From positions 1 through 64,000 of the forward strand of contig NZ_JAHLLW010000018.1 of the NCBI RefSeq assembly GCF_019426345.1: 64,000 bases of DNA, read 5' to 3'. This DNA is from Marinomonas lutimaris. GTDB taxonomy: Bacteria; Pseudomonadota; Gammaproteobacteria; Pseudomonadales; Marinomonadaceae. Below, one piece after another: positions 17,945-27,634 of the stretch. The translations under genes were made by a program, and so were the position numbers. The notes under the pieces were generated by a model. The model made no database searches. It was not told the origin of the DNA and was given only the letters and a program-made list of their open reading frames with translations. Position 1 is the first letter of the stretch, and the number at the start of each line of letters is the position of its first letter.

Positions 17945-18502
17945 ATGGGAATTCAGCCATCATACCGATACTCATTTTCTAGCTCAAGCGCGCAGCAGCT
18001 TGTGTCGCAGCTTAAGTCGAATCTGTTGTGGGAAAGAGAACGTCTAACGATGTTTGGGCGTGACGTGCTGGTACCGAGACAGGTCGCATTTATTGCGGAT
18101 GCCGGTGTTTGTTATCGCTATTCAGGCAAGGACCACCATGGTATTGGTTGGCCAGATTGGTTGTTGGCGATAAAAGAAGAGGCGGAGAGTCTTGCTAAGC
18201 AGTCATTCAATGCGGTGTTGTTGAATTGGTACCAAGATGGGGGGGAATATATGGGCTGGCATGCAGATGATGAAAAATCACTAGGGCCTGCGCCAGTCGT
18301 TGCTATGTTGAGCCTCGGAGCGAGTCGACCGTTTCTATTTCGCCTTAAAGCGAATCACCAAATTAAACACAGTGTGGAATTAGAAGACGCAAGCTGGTTG
18401 GTGATGTCTGCTTCAACGCAAGTATTGTGGCAGCATTCTCTACCAGTAAGAAAGCGGATCAAAGCGGAGCGAATAAGCTTAACCTTTCGTCTGCTGCTTT
18501 GA
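17945..18502 (+). CDS. alkB: AlkB-like alpha-ketoglutarate-dependent dioxygenase
   Basis: Fe(II)/2-oxoglutarate dioxygenase that repairs alkylated bases. Iron ligands are His106 and Asp108 (WHADDE) and His164 (WQHSLP). 2-oxoglutarate contacts are the Arg pair in RISLTFR near 176-182. The substrate loop includes NWYQDGGEYMGWH and LSLGASRPFLFR. At 185 residues it is a compact AlkB of the ALKBH2/3-like type rather than the E. coli AlkB type. No ada or alkA gene adjoins it. Confidence 0.9.
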   Translation: MGIQPSYRYSFSSSSAQQLVSQLKSNLLWERERLTMFGRDVLVPRQVAFIADAGVCYRYSGKDHHGIGWPDWLLAIKEEAESLAKQSFNAVLLNWYQDGGEYMGWHADDEKSLGPAPVVAMLSLGASRPFLFRLKANHQIKHSVELEDASWLVMSASTQVLWQHSLPVRKRIKAERISLTFRLLL

Positions 18503-18549
18503 CTCGCTTCAATGGTGCTACTTGCCGCATTAAATGGCGTATTAAATGA

Positions 18550-19191
18550 CTAGGGTGCTTTGCGTGTTATGAGCCAATCACTGTTATTTTGCGTGTAACA
18601 GATCCGGTCATGAAGTCGGCTTGGTCGTCCTTGCCAGAATTCAATAAAACTAGGTTTTAGCACATAGCCGCCCCAGTTCTCAGGGCAAGGTACGTCTTGA
18701 TCATTAAACGCTTGTTCTTCTGCGTGAAAGGCTTTTTGCAATGCATCACGGCTGGCAATCACAGCACTTTGTTTTGATGTTCTTGCTGCAAGCTGGCTAC
18801 CACGTGGACGAGTTGCAAAATAGGCCTCAGACGTTTCGCGGGAGACTTTTTCTATAGTGCCCTCTACGCGGACTTGGCGAGAAAGTGCAGGCCAAAAGAA
18901 GGTCATGCTGGCTTTGTTATTTTGCGCTAATTGCTGGCCTTTTTCACTGTCATAGTTAGTGAAAAAAGAAAAACCAGCGTCATTACGTTGCTTTAATAAT
19001 ACCACGCGAGAATGCGGCCAACCATCTAGGCCAACCGTGCTTAGCACCATGGCTGTTGGGTCATCTGGGCAAGTTTCGATGGCTTTTTCTAGCCAAGTAT
19101 CAAATAAAGCAAGTGGATCTTGTCCAGCTTGTTCTTCCAAAAGGTCGTCGAATTGATAGTCACGACGAATAGAATGAAGATCTCTGTTCAT
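18550..19191 (-). CDS. pdxH: Pyridoxine/pyridoxamine 5'-phosphate oxidase
   Basis: FMN enzyme making pyridoxal 5'-phosphate, the last step of vitamin B6 synthesis and salvage. The 213-residue length is standard. Visible motifs are the N-terminal RRDYQFDDLLEEQAGQDPL, MVLSTVGLDGWPHSRVVLLK for FMN binding, FFTNYDSEKGQQL, and the C-terminal EFWQGRPSRLHDR that contacts the substrate phosphate. It is last in a HIT-coq7-pdxH run, starting 2 bases after the coq7 stop. Confidence 0.95.
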   Translation of the reverse strand: MNRDLHSIRRDYQFDDLLEEQAGQDPLALFDTWLEKAIETCPDDPTAMVLSTVGLDGWPHSRVVLLKQRNDAGFSFFTNYDSEKGQQLAQNNKASMTFFWPALSRQVRVEGTIEKVSRETSEAYFATRPRGSQLAARTSKQSAVIASRDALQKAFHAEEQAFNDQDVPCPENWGGYVLKPSFIEFWQGRPSRLHDRICYTQNNSDWLITRKAP

Positions 19192-19193
19192 GA

Positions 19194-19826
19194 TTAAATC
19201 CGGTAAGTGGTTGTGGTCATGACTTTGGATAATTGGGTCATGATAGCCATAATAGGTTGCGGAAACTCGTACCCGCCTGCTTCTAGCGCCATTGCTTTAT
19301 GTCTGGCTTCATCTATGTGCATTTGTGCCAAAACGGCTTTACTTTTTTCATCTTGTGTTGGCAGGGTTGCCATGTGTTTTTGAAGATGAATGCAAACCTG
19401 ATCTTCTGTTGCAGCAACAAAGCCTAAACTTAACTTATCACTAATAAGGCCAGCCCCAGCGCCTATGACAAAAGATGCGCCGTAGAACAAAGGATTTAAC
19501 ATACTTGGTTTACTGCCTAGGTCATAAAGACGTTGTTCACACCAGACTAGATGATCAATTTCTTCGTCCGCTGCATGCTCCATCTCTTTACGAACGGCAG
19601 CGAGCTTTGCCGTAGTGGCTTGTCCTGCGTAAAGCGCTTGAGCACAGACTTCACCTGTATGGTTGATGCGCATAAGGCCAGACGAGTGCTTGCGTTCGTT
19701 CGGATCCAAGTCGGCTTCTTCCAGTTTTTCTGCAGGAGAAGGTCGAGTTGCTTTCGCTGCATTGGGGACAAGTGTTTGCAAAGCGCGATCAAACTGTAAT
19801 ACGGCTTTATCTAGAAAAGAGATCAT
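19194..19826 (-). CDS. coq7: Ubiquinone biosynthesis hydroxylase Coq7 (demethoxyubiquinone hydroxylase)
   Basis: Di-iron hydroxylase for the C6 hydroxylation in ubiquinone synthesis. Two copies of the E-x2-H type iron motif are present ([18 protein letters not shown] with [12 protein letters not shown], and late [13 protein letters not shown]). The start at 19826 gives 210 residues and AGAGGA sits 7 bases upstream; the frame is open to 19856, but those extra residues have no family match. Many Marinomonas-like genera use Coq7 instead of UbiF for this step. Confidence 0.93.
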   Translation of the reverse strand: MISFLDKAVLQFDRALQTLVPNAAKATRPSPAEKLEEADLDPNERKHSSGLMRINHTGEVCAQALYAGQATTAKLAAVRKEMEHAADEEIDHLVWCEQRLYDLGSKPSMLNPLFYGASFVIGAGAGLISDKLSLGFVAATEDQVCIHLQKHMATLPTQDEKSKAVLAQMHIDEARHKAMALEAGGYEFPQPIMAIMTQLSKVMTTTTYRI

Positions 19827-19840
19827 AGTATTTCCTCTCA

Positions 19841-20182
19841 TTAACCTGGAGGCCATGTCATTGCGCGGCCACCCAATACATGCATATGAATGTGGTAAAC
19901 AGTTTGTCCACCCATTTCGTTGCAGTTCATCACAACACGATAGCCAGCGTCGCTAATGCCTTTCTGTTTTGCAATTTTTGCAGCGGTGGTTTGTAGTTTG
20001 CCAACCACAGGTGCATCTTCATCAGTAAGGTCATTCAACGTGCTAATGTGGCGTTTCGGGATCACTAGGAAATGGGTTGGTGCTTTAGGCATAATATCTT
20101 CAAAAGCGATAACATCATCGTCTTCAAATAAAACGTTTGCCGGAATGTCACCTTTTACTATCTTGCAAAATAAACAGTCCAT
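19841..20182 (-). CDS. hinT: Histidine triad nucleotide-binding protein (HinT-like)
   Basis: HIT-family nucleoside phosphoramidase of 113 residues. The N-terminus is [20 protein letters not shown], and the histidine triad is HIHMHVLGG with His97, His99 and His101. Length and motif order match bacterial HinT. It precedes coq7 with a 14-base gap and probably shares its transcript. Confidence 0.94.
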   Translation of the reverse strand: MDCLFCKIVKGDIPANVLFEDDDVIAFEDIMPKAPTHFLVIPKRHISTLNDLTDEDAPVVGKLQTTAAKIAKQKGISDAGYRVVMNCNEMGGQTVYHIHMHVLGGRAMTWPPG

Positions 20183-20221
20183 TTCATCTCCTTTGTATTA
20201 TTCAAGGTTGGTGGTTTTGCT

Positions 20222-22552
20222 TCAAGGTATTTTGCGCAAAGGGTTGATCCGTGACAAAGATGTGCTCTTTAGTCTGTCTCCCTTTTGGATAAGGCGCGAT
20301 ATTCTTTGTTCTAGGTGGTTGTCTAGTTCAGAGCTGGCTAGTAATTCATCAAAACCAAGCTTTTTAGCATAATCTAGCGACATTTTAACATTGTTGCTGA
20401 TGAGTAAGCACTGATCTTCATTACGCATTAAAGGGAGTAGTCTTTGTTGCGTAATGTGCGGAATGTGGCCACCGTTATCGAAGACTAAAATAATAGAGCC
20501 TGACTCTCTATTGGCCGGCTGCTCCAAATAGTCTAATAGTCTTTCTAGAGCAGTGAAGTGCTCTATTTTATTGATGTGGCTTTGCAAGATGGTTAGCGCT
20601 TTTTGTAGGTCGTTGTCCTCTTGGCCGAATAATATGATATCAAAGTGGTGTTGCTGGCTAATATCGTTATTCAAAGGTCGTATGTGTGCGCGTATGGGAA
20701 GTTGGATATTAATACTTCGCGTACGGCCATCTTCGGTTATTTGTATCTTGCCTTCTAAATGTTGGACGAGAAGTGTGATGTAGTGCATGCCAAGATCGAA
20801 ATTGGTTGCAGAAGTGCGAACCTGTGTCGGTAGCGGAAAGCAGCTGAGTTCTAATAAAGTTACGCCATCTCGGTTTATTTCATGGCGGGTAACGTTGATC
20901 GTCAATGTTTGGTCGGTGAAATGCTTAAACTCTTGCGCAAGGCTTTCGATAAGGTGCTGTAAAATAGACGCGTTCTGTAAAATCTCAACCTGATCTGTTT
21001 TGTAGGTGTTTAGTTCAATTAGTGTGTTGTCTTGGTCTAAGCGTTGGAAATTGTTATAAGCATTATCTATTAATTGATTAAGCGCTAGTGGATACGGCTG
21101 ATCGGGCGATGTGTTTTCTTTAATGTCGCTGAGTAGATCAATTCGCTCAATTAGATTTTTAAGGTTGTTGTTGGCAGTTAGGCTGCTGGTTAAGAACAGT
21201 TTTGTATCGCTTGAAGTTGCTGCTTGCTCAAGATGAGAGAGCGTACCGCCAAGAATATTGATTTGACGACGAAGTCTGTTGGAGAGGTCTGATAAAAGAT
21301 CGGTCACTTCGGTCGGAGCTTGTTTGCTGTTTTGTGCATGTCTTTGTAGTGGCTTTGTTTGCGCAATTATGCCAGTGAAATGAATCATGGACTCGATAAT
21401 GATTGTTAAAGTAAGGCCCCATTCAAATAATACTGCGCTGGGAACGATACCATATACTGACATTAGCCAGATAAAGTAACCCAAAAAGAGGGAGAGTCTA
21501 GCGACTAAATAATACCCCGAAAAAGGGATGTTTTTCATAAAGGCAACAACAGCATGCACGGTCAAAATGATGAGTGTACTAATCACCAAAAATGAGAGCG
21601 CCATGATGCTTATTTGGTCTGGTGAGATGGTGAAAATGAAGGCAAATAGCGCATCAATAGAGCCAATAGAAATTAATAGCTTATCTAATTTTGGCAGATG
21701 GTCTTTGGTATCAAGGTAGAGACGGGAGAAAAACACAATGGCGCACAAGCAAGATAGCGCTGTTAGATTGTATATGCGCTCTTGGATGTTGATCAGGTTT
21801 GGAAACAGTTGTGAAACTTGATCGTGAAGTGTCAGGTGTAGAATGGCTATACCAATAAGCAAGACACAGTAGATTAAATACATAGGGCGTGATGTTTTGA
21901 CAAAAAAGAAAACATTACAAACCAGTAAGGTTAACAATATACCAATGAGAACACCTGTGAGCGTTAGATCTTTTTGAGTATCTTGGCTCAGTTGGGAAAG
22001 GGTTTTAAGTTCGATTTGTGCGTTGATTGGCAGGTGAGACGATAGCTTAATGTACAAAGTGAAAACAGGCGGTGAGTTAGCTGGAATGGAAAAAATATAG
22101 TTTGGTGTTTTAATTTGCTTGTTATTGTAAGGTCGTGCGCCGCCGAATTCTGCTTGAACCTGATTTTCATATAAGTTAGGTAAATAGATATCTAAATATT
22201 GAATTCTAGGAGACTTTATTTCCAGTAAAACAGGACTGCTACTGGTGGTTCGTATTGCAACATCGGTACGAATCCAGATGTTGCCTTTTACTAGGCCAAA
22301 CTGTAAGTAATCTCTATTAATAGGTCGAAATTGTTTTGCATACTCGTCAGATGAGATGTTATCAAATGAGAGGCTTTGGTCTTCATCGATAAAATATGAG
22401 CCGCTTTTGCCAATGTTAAATACACTATTTGTATCATCTATGATGGCGATAGTGTTTGAGCTCCAAGCATAGTTGGAGATACTGAGTAAAAGCAGTAAAA
22501 TTAATCGATAAAACAAAACGCTAGCCTGACTGTATTGTATAAAGGCTATCAT
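20222..22552 (-). CDS. 7TM-DISM sensor protein with degenerate hybrid histidine-kinase tail
   Basis: A 776-residue membrane sensor. A signal segment (about 14-30) is followed by a periplasmic DISMED2-like domain (35-185) and seven hydrophobic segments (about 200-395). Residues 415-475 align with a HisKA dimerisation domain, but the H-box His is Asn425 (SNRLRRQI where kinases have S-H-E-L-R-T-P-L). Residues 485-620 resemble the ATPase domain, yet I find no D-x-G-x-G box and no N-box Asn; only a G2-like DLGMHYITLLVQHLEGKI survives. A receiver-like part (635-760) follows. It therefore probably signals without kinase activity. Confidence 0.78.
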   Translation of the reverse strand: MIAFIQYSQASVLFYRLILLLLLSISNYAWSSNTIAIIDDTNSVFNIGKSGSYFIDEDQSLSFDNISSDEYAKQFRPINRDYLQFGLVKGNIWIRTDVAIRTTSSSPVLLEIKSPRIQYLDIYLPNLYENQVQAEFGGARPYNNKQIKTPNYIFSIPANSPPVFTLYIKLSSHLPINAQIELKTLSQLSQDTQKDLTLTGVLIGILLTLLVCNVFFFVKTSRPMYLIYCVLLIGIAILHLTLHDQVSQLFPNLINIQERIYNLTALSCLCAIVFFSRLYLDTKDHLPKLDKLLISIGSIDALFAFIFTISPDQISIMALSFLVISTLIILTVHAVVAFMKNIPFSGYYLVARLSLFLGYFIWLMSVYGIVPSAVLFEWGLTLTIIIESMIHFTGIIAQTKPLQRHAQNSKQAPTEVTDLLSDLSNRLRRQINILGGTLSHLEQAATSSDTKLFLTSSLTANNNLKNLIERIDLLSDIKENTSPDQPYPLALNQLIDNAYNNFQRLDQDNTLIELNTYKTDQVEILQNASILQHLIESLAQEFKHFTDQTLTINVTRHEINRDGVTLLELSCFPLPTQVRTSATNFDLGMHYITLLVQHLEGKIQITEDGRTRSINIQLPIRAHIRPLNNDISQQHHFDIILFGQEDNDLQKALTILQSHINKIEHFTALERLLDYLEQPANRESGSIILVFDNGGHIPHITQQRLLPLMRNEDQCLLISNNVKMSLDYAKKLGFDELLASSELDNHLEQRISRLIQKGDRLKSTSLSRINPLRKIP

Positions 22553-22574
22553 TATTAACTAGATAGGGGATCAA

Positions 22575-22826
22575 ATGCTATATCCAATTTTAGTCGAGTA
22601 TTATGTTTGGTTTAGCATACTGCTACTCGGTGTTACTTGGTTTGCACGACAAGCGAAACCCGCAACGCGAACGAATCTAATGTACGGCTATGGAATGATT
22701 GCAGCGTTAGGTTTTGTTCTCGGTTTGGATTGGGTTGCTGGTGTCATTTTCGGTTTATTGGTTTTGGAGTTGGGACGTCTGTTTAAAGCTTGGTTAGACA
22801 AAAAAGAGTCGCAGTTAAAAAAGTAA
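22575..22826 (+). CDS. Small two-helix membrane protein of unknown function
   Basis: An 83-residue protein with two hydrophobic helices (about 5-23 and 38-68) and a Lys-rich C-terminus. AGGGGA lies before the ATG. It is divergent from the DISM sensor gene, with only 22 bases between starts, and ends in a strong bidirectional terminator shared with purD. I do not recognise a family. Confidence 0.7.
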   Translation: MLYPILVEYYVWFSILLLGVTWFARQAKPATRTNLMYGYGMIAALGFVLGLDWVAGVIFGLLVLELGRLFKAWLDKKESQLKK

Positions 22827-22856
22827 GCACTAAATATTATTCACTATGTAGACATG

Positions 22857-22882
22857 AAAAAGGCCTCAATTGAGGCCTTTTT
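22857..22882. terminator. Bidirectional intrinsic terminator between the small membrane gene and purD
   Basis: Perfect 26-base palindrome: AAAAAGGCCTCAA and its complement, giving a GC-rich stem flanked by A5 and T5. It lies between two convergent genes and should stop both transcripts. Confidence 0.93.
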
Positions 22883-22912
22883 CAGCTGATGGCTATTTTG
22901 CCAATAGCTGGG

Positions 22913-24199
22913 TTACTTTTGCTCACGAGCAATGGCGCGATGGCCAATGTCGGTGCGGAAGTAAACTTTATCCCAAGACAGAGTGTTAACAACTTCGTAA
23001 GCAGATGCTTGTGCTTGGGCAACCGTATCGCCAAGAGCAACAGCACAAAGTACACGACCGCCATTAGTAACAACTTGGCCATCTTTTAATGCAGTACCTG
23101 CTTGAAATACTTTCTGACCTTCAGGAAGTACGGTATCCAAGCCAGAGATAATGTCGCCTTTAGGGTAATCAGCAGGGTAGCCGCCAGCTGCAAGGACAAC
23201 GCCTAGGCTTGCGCGAGGATCCCAATCCGCTTCAATGGTATCAAGCTTGCCATTGATGGCAGCCAAACACATTTGTGCCAAATCAGAGCGCAAGCGCATC
23301 ATGATTGGTTGCGTCTCTGGGTCACCAAAGCGGCAGTTGTATTCTAGTGTTTTTGGTGTGCCATCTGGTGCGATCATCACGCCAGCATACAAGAATCCAC
23401 GGTAGCGATTGCCTTCCGCGTTCATGCCTTTAACGGTTGGCATGATGACTTCGTTCATAATGCGATCATGGATTTCTGGTGTAACAACAGGTGCTGGAGA
23501 GTAAGCGCCCATGCCACCAGTGTTCGGGCCCTTGTCGCCATTATCGCGTGCTTTGTGGTCTTGGCTTGTCGCCATTGGCAAAACGGTTTCGCCATCAACC
23601 ATGCAGATGAAGCTAGCTTCTTCGCCTACCAAGAATTCTTCGATAACAACACGGCTACCCGCATCGCCAAAAGCATTGCCTTGAAGCATGTCTTCAACCG
23701 CTTCGATGGCTTCAGCTTCTGTTTGTGCCAAGATAACTCCTTTGCCGGCTGCTAAGCCATCGGCTTTAACAACAATCGGAGCGCCGTGCTGCTTGATGTA
23801 AGCAACTGCAGGTTCGATTTCAGTGAAGTTTCCGTAAGCTGCCGTTGGAATGTTGTGGCGAGCTAAGAAATCTTTAGTGAAAGCTTTCGATCCTTCCAGT
23901 TGCGCTGCTGCTGCTGTTGGGCCGAAGATAGCCAAGCCTTCTTTTTCAAATGCGTCTACCACACCAATAACCAATGGCGCTTCTGGGCCAACAATGGTTA
24001 GGTCGATGTTTTCTTTTTTCGCAAAAGCAACAAGATCGGCGATGTCTGTTACGCCAATGTTAACGTTTTCAACTTTGTTTTCGGTTGCTGAGCCGGCGTT
24101 ACCTGGGGCAACAAAAACTTTTTCGACTTGGCTGGATTCTGCAGTCTTCCATGCAAGAGCATGTTCACGACCACCGTTACCAATAATAAGAACTTTCAT
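22913..24199 (-). CDS. purD: Phosphoribosylamine-glycine ligase
   Basis: ATP-grasp enzyme of de novo purine synthesis, making glycinamide ribonucleotide. The 428-residue length is standard. The N-terminus MKVLIIGNGGREHALAWK is diagnostic, with PTAAAAQLEGSKAFTKDFL, VVKADGLAAGKGV (ATP-binding Lys) and YNCRFGDPETQ (metal-binding) following. It is downstream of purH in the usual purH-purD order. Confidence 0.97.
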   Translation of the reverse strand: MKVLIIGNGGREHALAWKTAESSQVEKVFVAPGNAGSATENKVENVNIGVTDIADLVAFAKKENIDLTIVGPEAPLVIGVVDAFEKEGLAIFGPTAAAAQLEGSKAFTKDFLARHNIPTAAYGNFTEIEPAVAYIKQHGAPIVVKADGLAAGKGVILAQTEAEAIEAVEDMLQGNAFGDAGSRVVIEEFLVGEEASFICMVDGETVLPMATSQDHKARDNGDKGPNTGGMGAYSPAPVVTPEIHDRIMNEVIMPTVKGMNAEGNRYRGFLYAGVMIAPDGTPKTLEYNCRFGDPETQPIMMRLRSDLAQMCLAAINGKLDTIEADWDPRASLGVVLAAGGYPADYPKGDIISGLDTVLPEGQKVFQAGTALKDGQVVTNGGRVLCAVALGDTVAQAQASAYEVVNTLSWDKVYFRTDIGHRAIAREQK

Positions 24200-24222
24200 T
24201 ATCTAATCCTTTGTATTGCAAA

Positions 24223-24271
24223 CCAGAGGCCGCAGCCTCTGGTGACGAACTAAGAAGTCTTGGCTTCTTAG
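24223..24271 (-). promoter_or_regulatory. Two hairpins in the purH-purD gap
   Basis: CCAGAGGC/GCCTCTGG at 24223-24242 and CTAAGAAG/CTTCTTAG at 24250-24271 form adjacent perfect 8-bp stems in the 83-base gap between purH and purD. Neither has a T run in the minus direction. They may protect or process the bicistronic mRNA. Confidence 0.45.
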
Positions 24272-24282
24272 AGACGGGCTTA

Positions 24283-25860
24283 TTAATGACGGAAATGGCG
24301 CATTCCAGTGAAGACCATGGCCATGCCTGCTTCATCAGCAGCGGCGATAACTTCTTCATCACGCATAGAGCCACCAGGCTGGATAACAGCTGTAATGCCA
24401 GCTTGTGCTGCAGCATCTATACCATCACGGAATGGGAAAAATGCATCAGACGCCATGACAGAGCCAATTACTTCTAGGTTCTCGTCAGCTGCTTTAATGC
24501 CAGCGATTTTAGCGCTGTAAACACGGCTCATTTGGCCTGCGCCTACACCAATAGTTTGTTCTGCTTTTGCATAAACAATCGCATTGGATTTAACGAATTT
24601 AGCGACTTTCCAAGCAAACAATAGATCTTTTAGTTCTTCTTCGCTAGGTTGGCGTTTAGAAACGATTTTAAGATCGTCTAAAGTAATAACACCGTCATCA
24701 CGATCTTGGACCAATAAGCCACCGTTAACGCGTTTGTAGTCTAGCGCAGCTGGCTTGTCTTTTGACCATTGGCCGCATTCTAGCAAGCGAACATTTTGTT
24801 TCGCAGCAACGATGTCAGCCGCTTCTTTGCTAACACTTGGTGCAATAATGACTTCAACGAATTGACGATCAACAATTGCTTGAGCGGTTTGTGCATCTAG
24901 CTCTTGGTTGAAAGCAATGATGCCGCCAAATGCAGACGTTGGGTCTGTTTGGAAAGCAAGATCGTAGGCTTCAAATTGTGTTGCTGCAGTTGCAACGCCA
25001 CAAGGGTTGGCATGCTTAACAATAACACACGCAGGCTTATCGAAACTTTTGACGCACTCAAGAGCCGCATCAGTGTCTGCGATGTTGTTGTAAGACAAAG
25101 CCTTACCTTGGATTTGTTTAGCTGTGCTGATGGACGCTTCTTTAGGATTCGCTTCAACATAGAAAGCGGCTTTCTGGTGTGGATTCTCACCGTAGCGCAT
25201 TTCTTCTTGTTTATGGAATTGTAGGTTGAAGGTACGTGCGAAGTCTTCGCTACCGCCTTCTACTTTTTTACCTAGGAAATTGGCAATAGCGCCATCATAG
25301 TGTGATGTGTGTTCAAAGGCTTTCACAGCAAGATCAAAACGCTGCTCGTAAGTCAAACCACCGTCGGCTTTAAGAGAGGCCAAGATTGCTTCGTAGCTAG
25401 AAGGAGACACTACAATCGCTACGTCTTTATGGTTTTTCGCTGCAGAGCGAACCATGGTAGGGCCACCGATGTCGATGTTTTCAATCGCCATTGGTAAATC
25501 GCAATCAGGACGTTCAATAGTCGCTTCGAATGGATAAAGGTTAACAACAACCATGTCGATTTCTTCGATGCCGTGCTCTTTCATGATGGCGCCGTCGATG
25601 TCACGACGACCAAGAATGCCACCGTGCACTTTTGGGTGTAGTGTTTTAACGCGGCCATCCATCATTTCTGGGAAGCCGGTGTAATCAGAAACTTCAGTTG
25701 CTTTAACGTTGCTGTCCAATAAAAGACGGTAAGTACCACCAGTTGAAAGAATTTCAACGCCTTGAGCGGTCAGTTCACGTGCAAATTCGACAATGCCTGT
25801 TTTGTCGGAAACACTGATTAACGCTCGTTTGATTGGAGTTACTGTATTTTGATTTGCCAT
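24283..25860 (-). CDS. purH: Bifunctional AICAR transformylase / IMP cyclohydrolase
   Basis: Carries out the last two steps of IMP synthesis. The N-terminal cyclohydrolase domain (about 1-200) starts [17 protein letters not shown] and contains the conserved [12 protein letters not shown]. The C-terminal transformylase contains [12 protein letters not shown] with the catalytic Lys-His, and the end GMRHFRH. At 525 residues it is full length. Two adjacent ATGs (25863, 25860) are possible; GAGA spacing favours the second. Confidence 0.97.
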   Translation of the reverse strand: MANQNTVTPIKRALISVSDKTGIVEFARELTAQGVEILSTGGTYRLLLDSNVKATEVSDYTGFPEMMDGRVKTLHPKVHGGILGRRDIDGAIMKEHGIEEIDMVVVNLYPFEATIERPDCDLPMAIENIDIGGPTMVRSAAKNHKDVAIVVSPSSYEAILASLKADGGLTYEQRFDLAVKAFEHTSHYDGAIANFLGKKVEGGSEDFARTFNLQFHKQEEMRYGENPHQKAAFYVEANPKEASISTAKQIQGKALSYNNIADTDAALECVKSFDKPACVIVKHANPCGVATAATQFEAYDLAFQTDPTSAFGGIIAFNQELDAQTAQAIVDRQFVEVIIAPSVSKEAADIVAAKQNVRLLECGQWSKDKPAALDYKRVNGGLLVQDRDDGVITLDDLKIVSKRQPSEEELKDLLFAWKVAKFVKSNAIVYAKAEQTIGVGAGQMSRVYSAKIAGIKAADENLEVIGSVMASDAFFPFRDGIDAAAQAGITAVIQPGGSMRDEEVIAAADEAGMAMVFTGMRHFRH

Positions 25861-25913
25861 CATGGTTCTCGCAATTAATTTAACACTAAATAAACAAGGG
25901 GAAGGTAAGACGA

Positions 25914-25939
25914 AAAAAAGGGCGAATTCGCCCTTTTTT
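25914..25939 (-). terminator. Intrinsic terminator downstream of fis
   Basis: Perfect palindrome of A6-GGGCGAA and its complement, 8 bases beyond the fis stop, giving a GC stem and T6 in both directions. It separates the dusB-fis operon from purH. Confidence 0.92.
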
Positions 25940-25947
25940 CTTTGTGC

Positions 25948-26226
25948 TTATAGCATGCCGTATTGCTTCAACTTCTTGCGAAGTGTTCCTCGGTTTAAAC
26001 CAAGGATGGTGGATGCTTTTGTTTGGTTATCCTTTGTGTAGCTCATGACAGACTCTAGCAAAGGCGCCTCAACCTCGGCTAAGACTAACTGATATAAGTC
26101 TGTTATTGGCTGCCCATCAAGATGAGCGAAATAGTTTTGTAGGGCTTTTTCAACATTGTCACGTAGGGTTTGTGACTGCTCTGAAGAAGCGGCTTGAAAC
26201 GTATGAGTATGAGTTTGTTCTACCAC
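25948..26226 (-). CDS. fis: DNA-binding protein Fis
   Basis: Nucleoid-associated factor and global regulator. The 92-residue protein has the beta-hairpin arm region at its N-terminus, a central dimerisation helix pair, and the C-terminal helix-turn-helix [23 protein letters not shown]. It lies downstream of dusB as in other gammaproteobacteria and ends in a strong terminator. Confidence 0.95.
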   Translation of the reverse strand: MVEQTHTHTFQAASSEQSQTLRDNVEKALQNYFAHLDGQPITDLYQLVLAEVEAPLLESVMSYTKDNQTKASTILGLNRGTLRKKLKQYGML

Positions 26227-26344
26227 AGAATGACCTTCTATTTTTAAAGCTAACCATTTATTAATGCACGTTGATCGTCATTGAGAAGGGTGATCTAGGT
26301 CTTCTTTTTTGATTTTCAGTACATTAAGTGTAAGGTTCGTTTGC

Positions 26345-27313
26345 CTATTGGCAAACAAAGAACTCTTCCAATTTATCAAGCTGTTCTTGCGTATTATCAA
26401 TACGGTTAAACAGACTGCGAAATTGTGTTTTATCCGCTAACGTCTGCAGGTACCAACCAACGTGCTTGCGAGCAATACGCACGCCTAAATAATCACCATA
26501 AAATTGGTGTAAGGCGTTCACATGGTTAATAACAAGCTGTCTCACCTCAGATAAAGAAGGAGGTGCTAACAATTCGTTTGTTTCTAAATAGTGGTTTATT
26601 TCGCGAAAAATCCACGGTCTTCCTTGGGCGGCTCGGCCAATCATTATGCCGTCTGCTTTAGTGTAATCTTTCACGAACTTTGCTGACTGCGCGTCTTTAA
26701 TGTCCCCATTCGCAAAAATAGGGATGCTCAAATGATGCTTAATCTCTGCAATTGTGTCGTATTCAACTTGTCCTTGGAATTTACATTCCCGTGTTCGTCC
26801 ATGAATCGCTAGTGCTTGAATGCCAATATCCTCTGCCATTTTCGCAATCGCAAGACCATTTTTCTGATCAAGGCTCCATCCAGTGCGGATTTTTAGAGTA
26901 ACCGGAACAGAAACACTATTTACAACAGACTCCAGTATTTCTCGAACAAGTGCTTCATCTTTAAGTAATGCAGAGCCTGCTGCTTTATTGCATACTTTTT
27001 TAGCGGGACAACCCATGTTTATATCAATGATTTGTGCGCCTAGCTCAACATTCTGTTGAGCGGCTTCTGCCATCATTTGAGGGTCACCGCCAGCAATTTG
27101 AACAGATCTCGGCGAGACTTCCGCGTCGTGAATTAAACGATGACGGCTTTTTGTCGAGTTCCACAGGCGAACATCAGAAGTGACCATTTCTGATACTACT
27201 AAACCTGCACCTTGATCATGACAAAGGCGGCGAAAAGGCAAATCTGTTACACCAGCCATAGGGGCAAGAATAACAGGCTTGTCAACGCAATATGGGCCAA
27301 TAGCAAATGCCAT
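26345..27313 (-). CDS. dusB: tRNA-dihydrouridine synthase B
   Basis: FMN enzyme that reduces uridine in the tRNA D-loop (position 17 for DusB). The 322-residue protein starts with LAPMAGVTDLPFRRLC and contains the catalytic Cys in INMGCPAKKVCNKAAGSAL. The later blocks VTLKIRTGW, AIHGRTREC and GIMIGRAAQGRPWIF complete the Dus pattern. It forms the conserved dusB-fis operon, with a 118-base gap to fis. Confidence 0.95.
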   Translation of the reverse strand: MAFAIGPYCVDKPVILAPMAGVTDLPFRRLCHDQGAGLVVSEMVTSDVRLWNSTKSRHRLIHDAEVSPRSVQIAGGDPQMMAEAAQQNVELGAQIIDINMGCPAKKVCNKAAGSALLKDEALVREILESVVNSVSVPVTLKIRTGWSLDQKNGLAIAKMAEDIGIQALAIHGRTRECKFQGQVEYDTIAEIKHHLSIPIFANGDIKDAQSAKFVKDYTKADGIMIGRAAQGRPWIFREINHYLETNELLAPPSLSEVRQLVINHVNALHQFYGDYLGVRIARKHVGWYLQTLADKTQFRSLFNRIDNTQEQLDKLEEFFVCQ

Positions 27314-27634
27314 GATGTTCCTGAATACTGGATTGAATGTTAAAGATCGTCGACAGTGTCGAGCGGGCGTGAATAATACCTATGCAATCGTTGTTTTTGA
27401 AGTCTTGACAGGCTAAAAACTGACTATTTTTTGTTCTTTTTTTAACCTTTGCACTAAAACAGTGAAAAGAGACCTTTGCACGAAGTCACGAGCGAAGCCA
27501 AGACGAGGCAAAAAAAGACGAGAAAGTGGAGTTTATGGGTTATAAATGAGCCCATGTTGTTAAATCCGTAAATAAGCGAGTCTATTTTTAACAAAGTATT
27601 GGCGAGCACAGTAGTCGTGCAAAATTCTCAAAAA
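27314..27634. other. Unassigned intergenic element between dusB and the DUF3426 gene
   Basis: A 321-base stretch holding the dusB promoter and an unexplained element at about 27470-27625. On the minus strand this element has an open frame with hydrophobic character: an ATG at about 27557 gives roughly 33 codons containing ITHKLHFLVFFCLVLASLVTS. There is no convincing ribosome-binding site. The composition differs from the flanks. I cannot decide between a short membrane peptide and a noncoding or repeat element. Confidence 0.35.
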
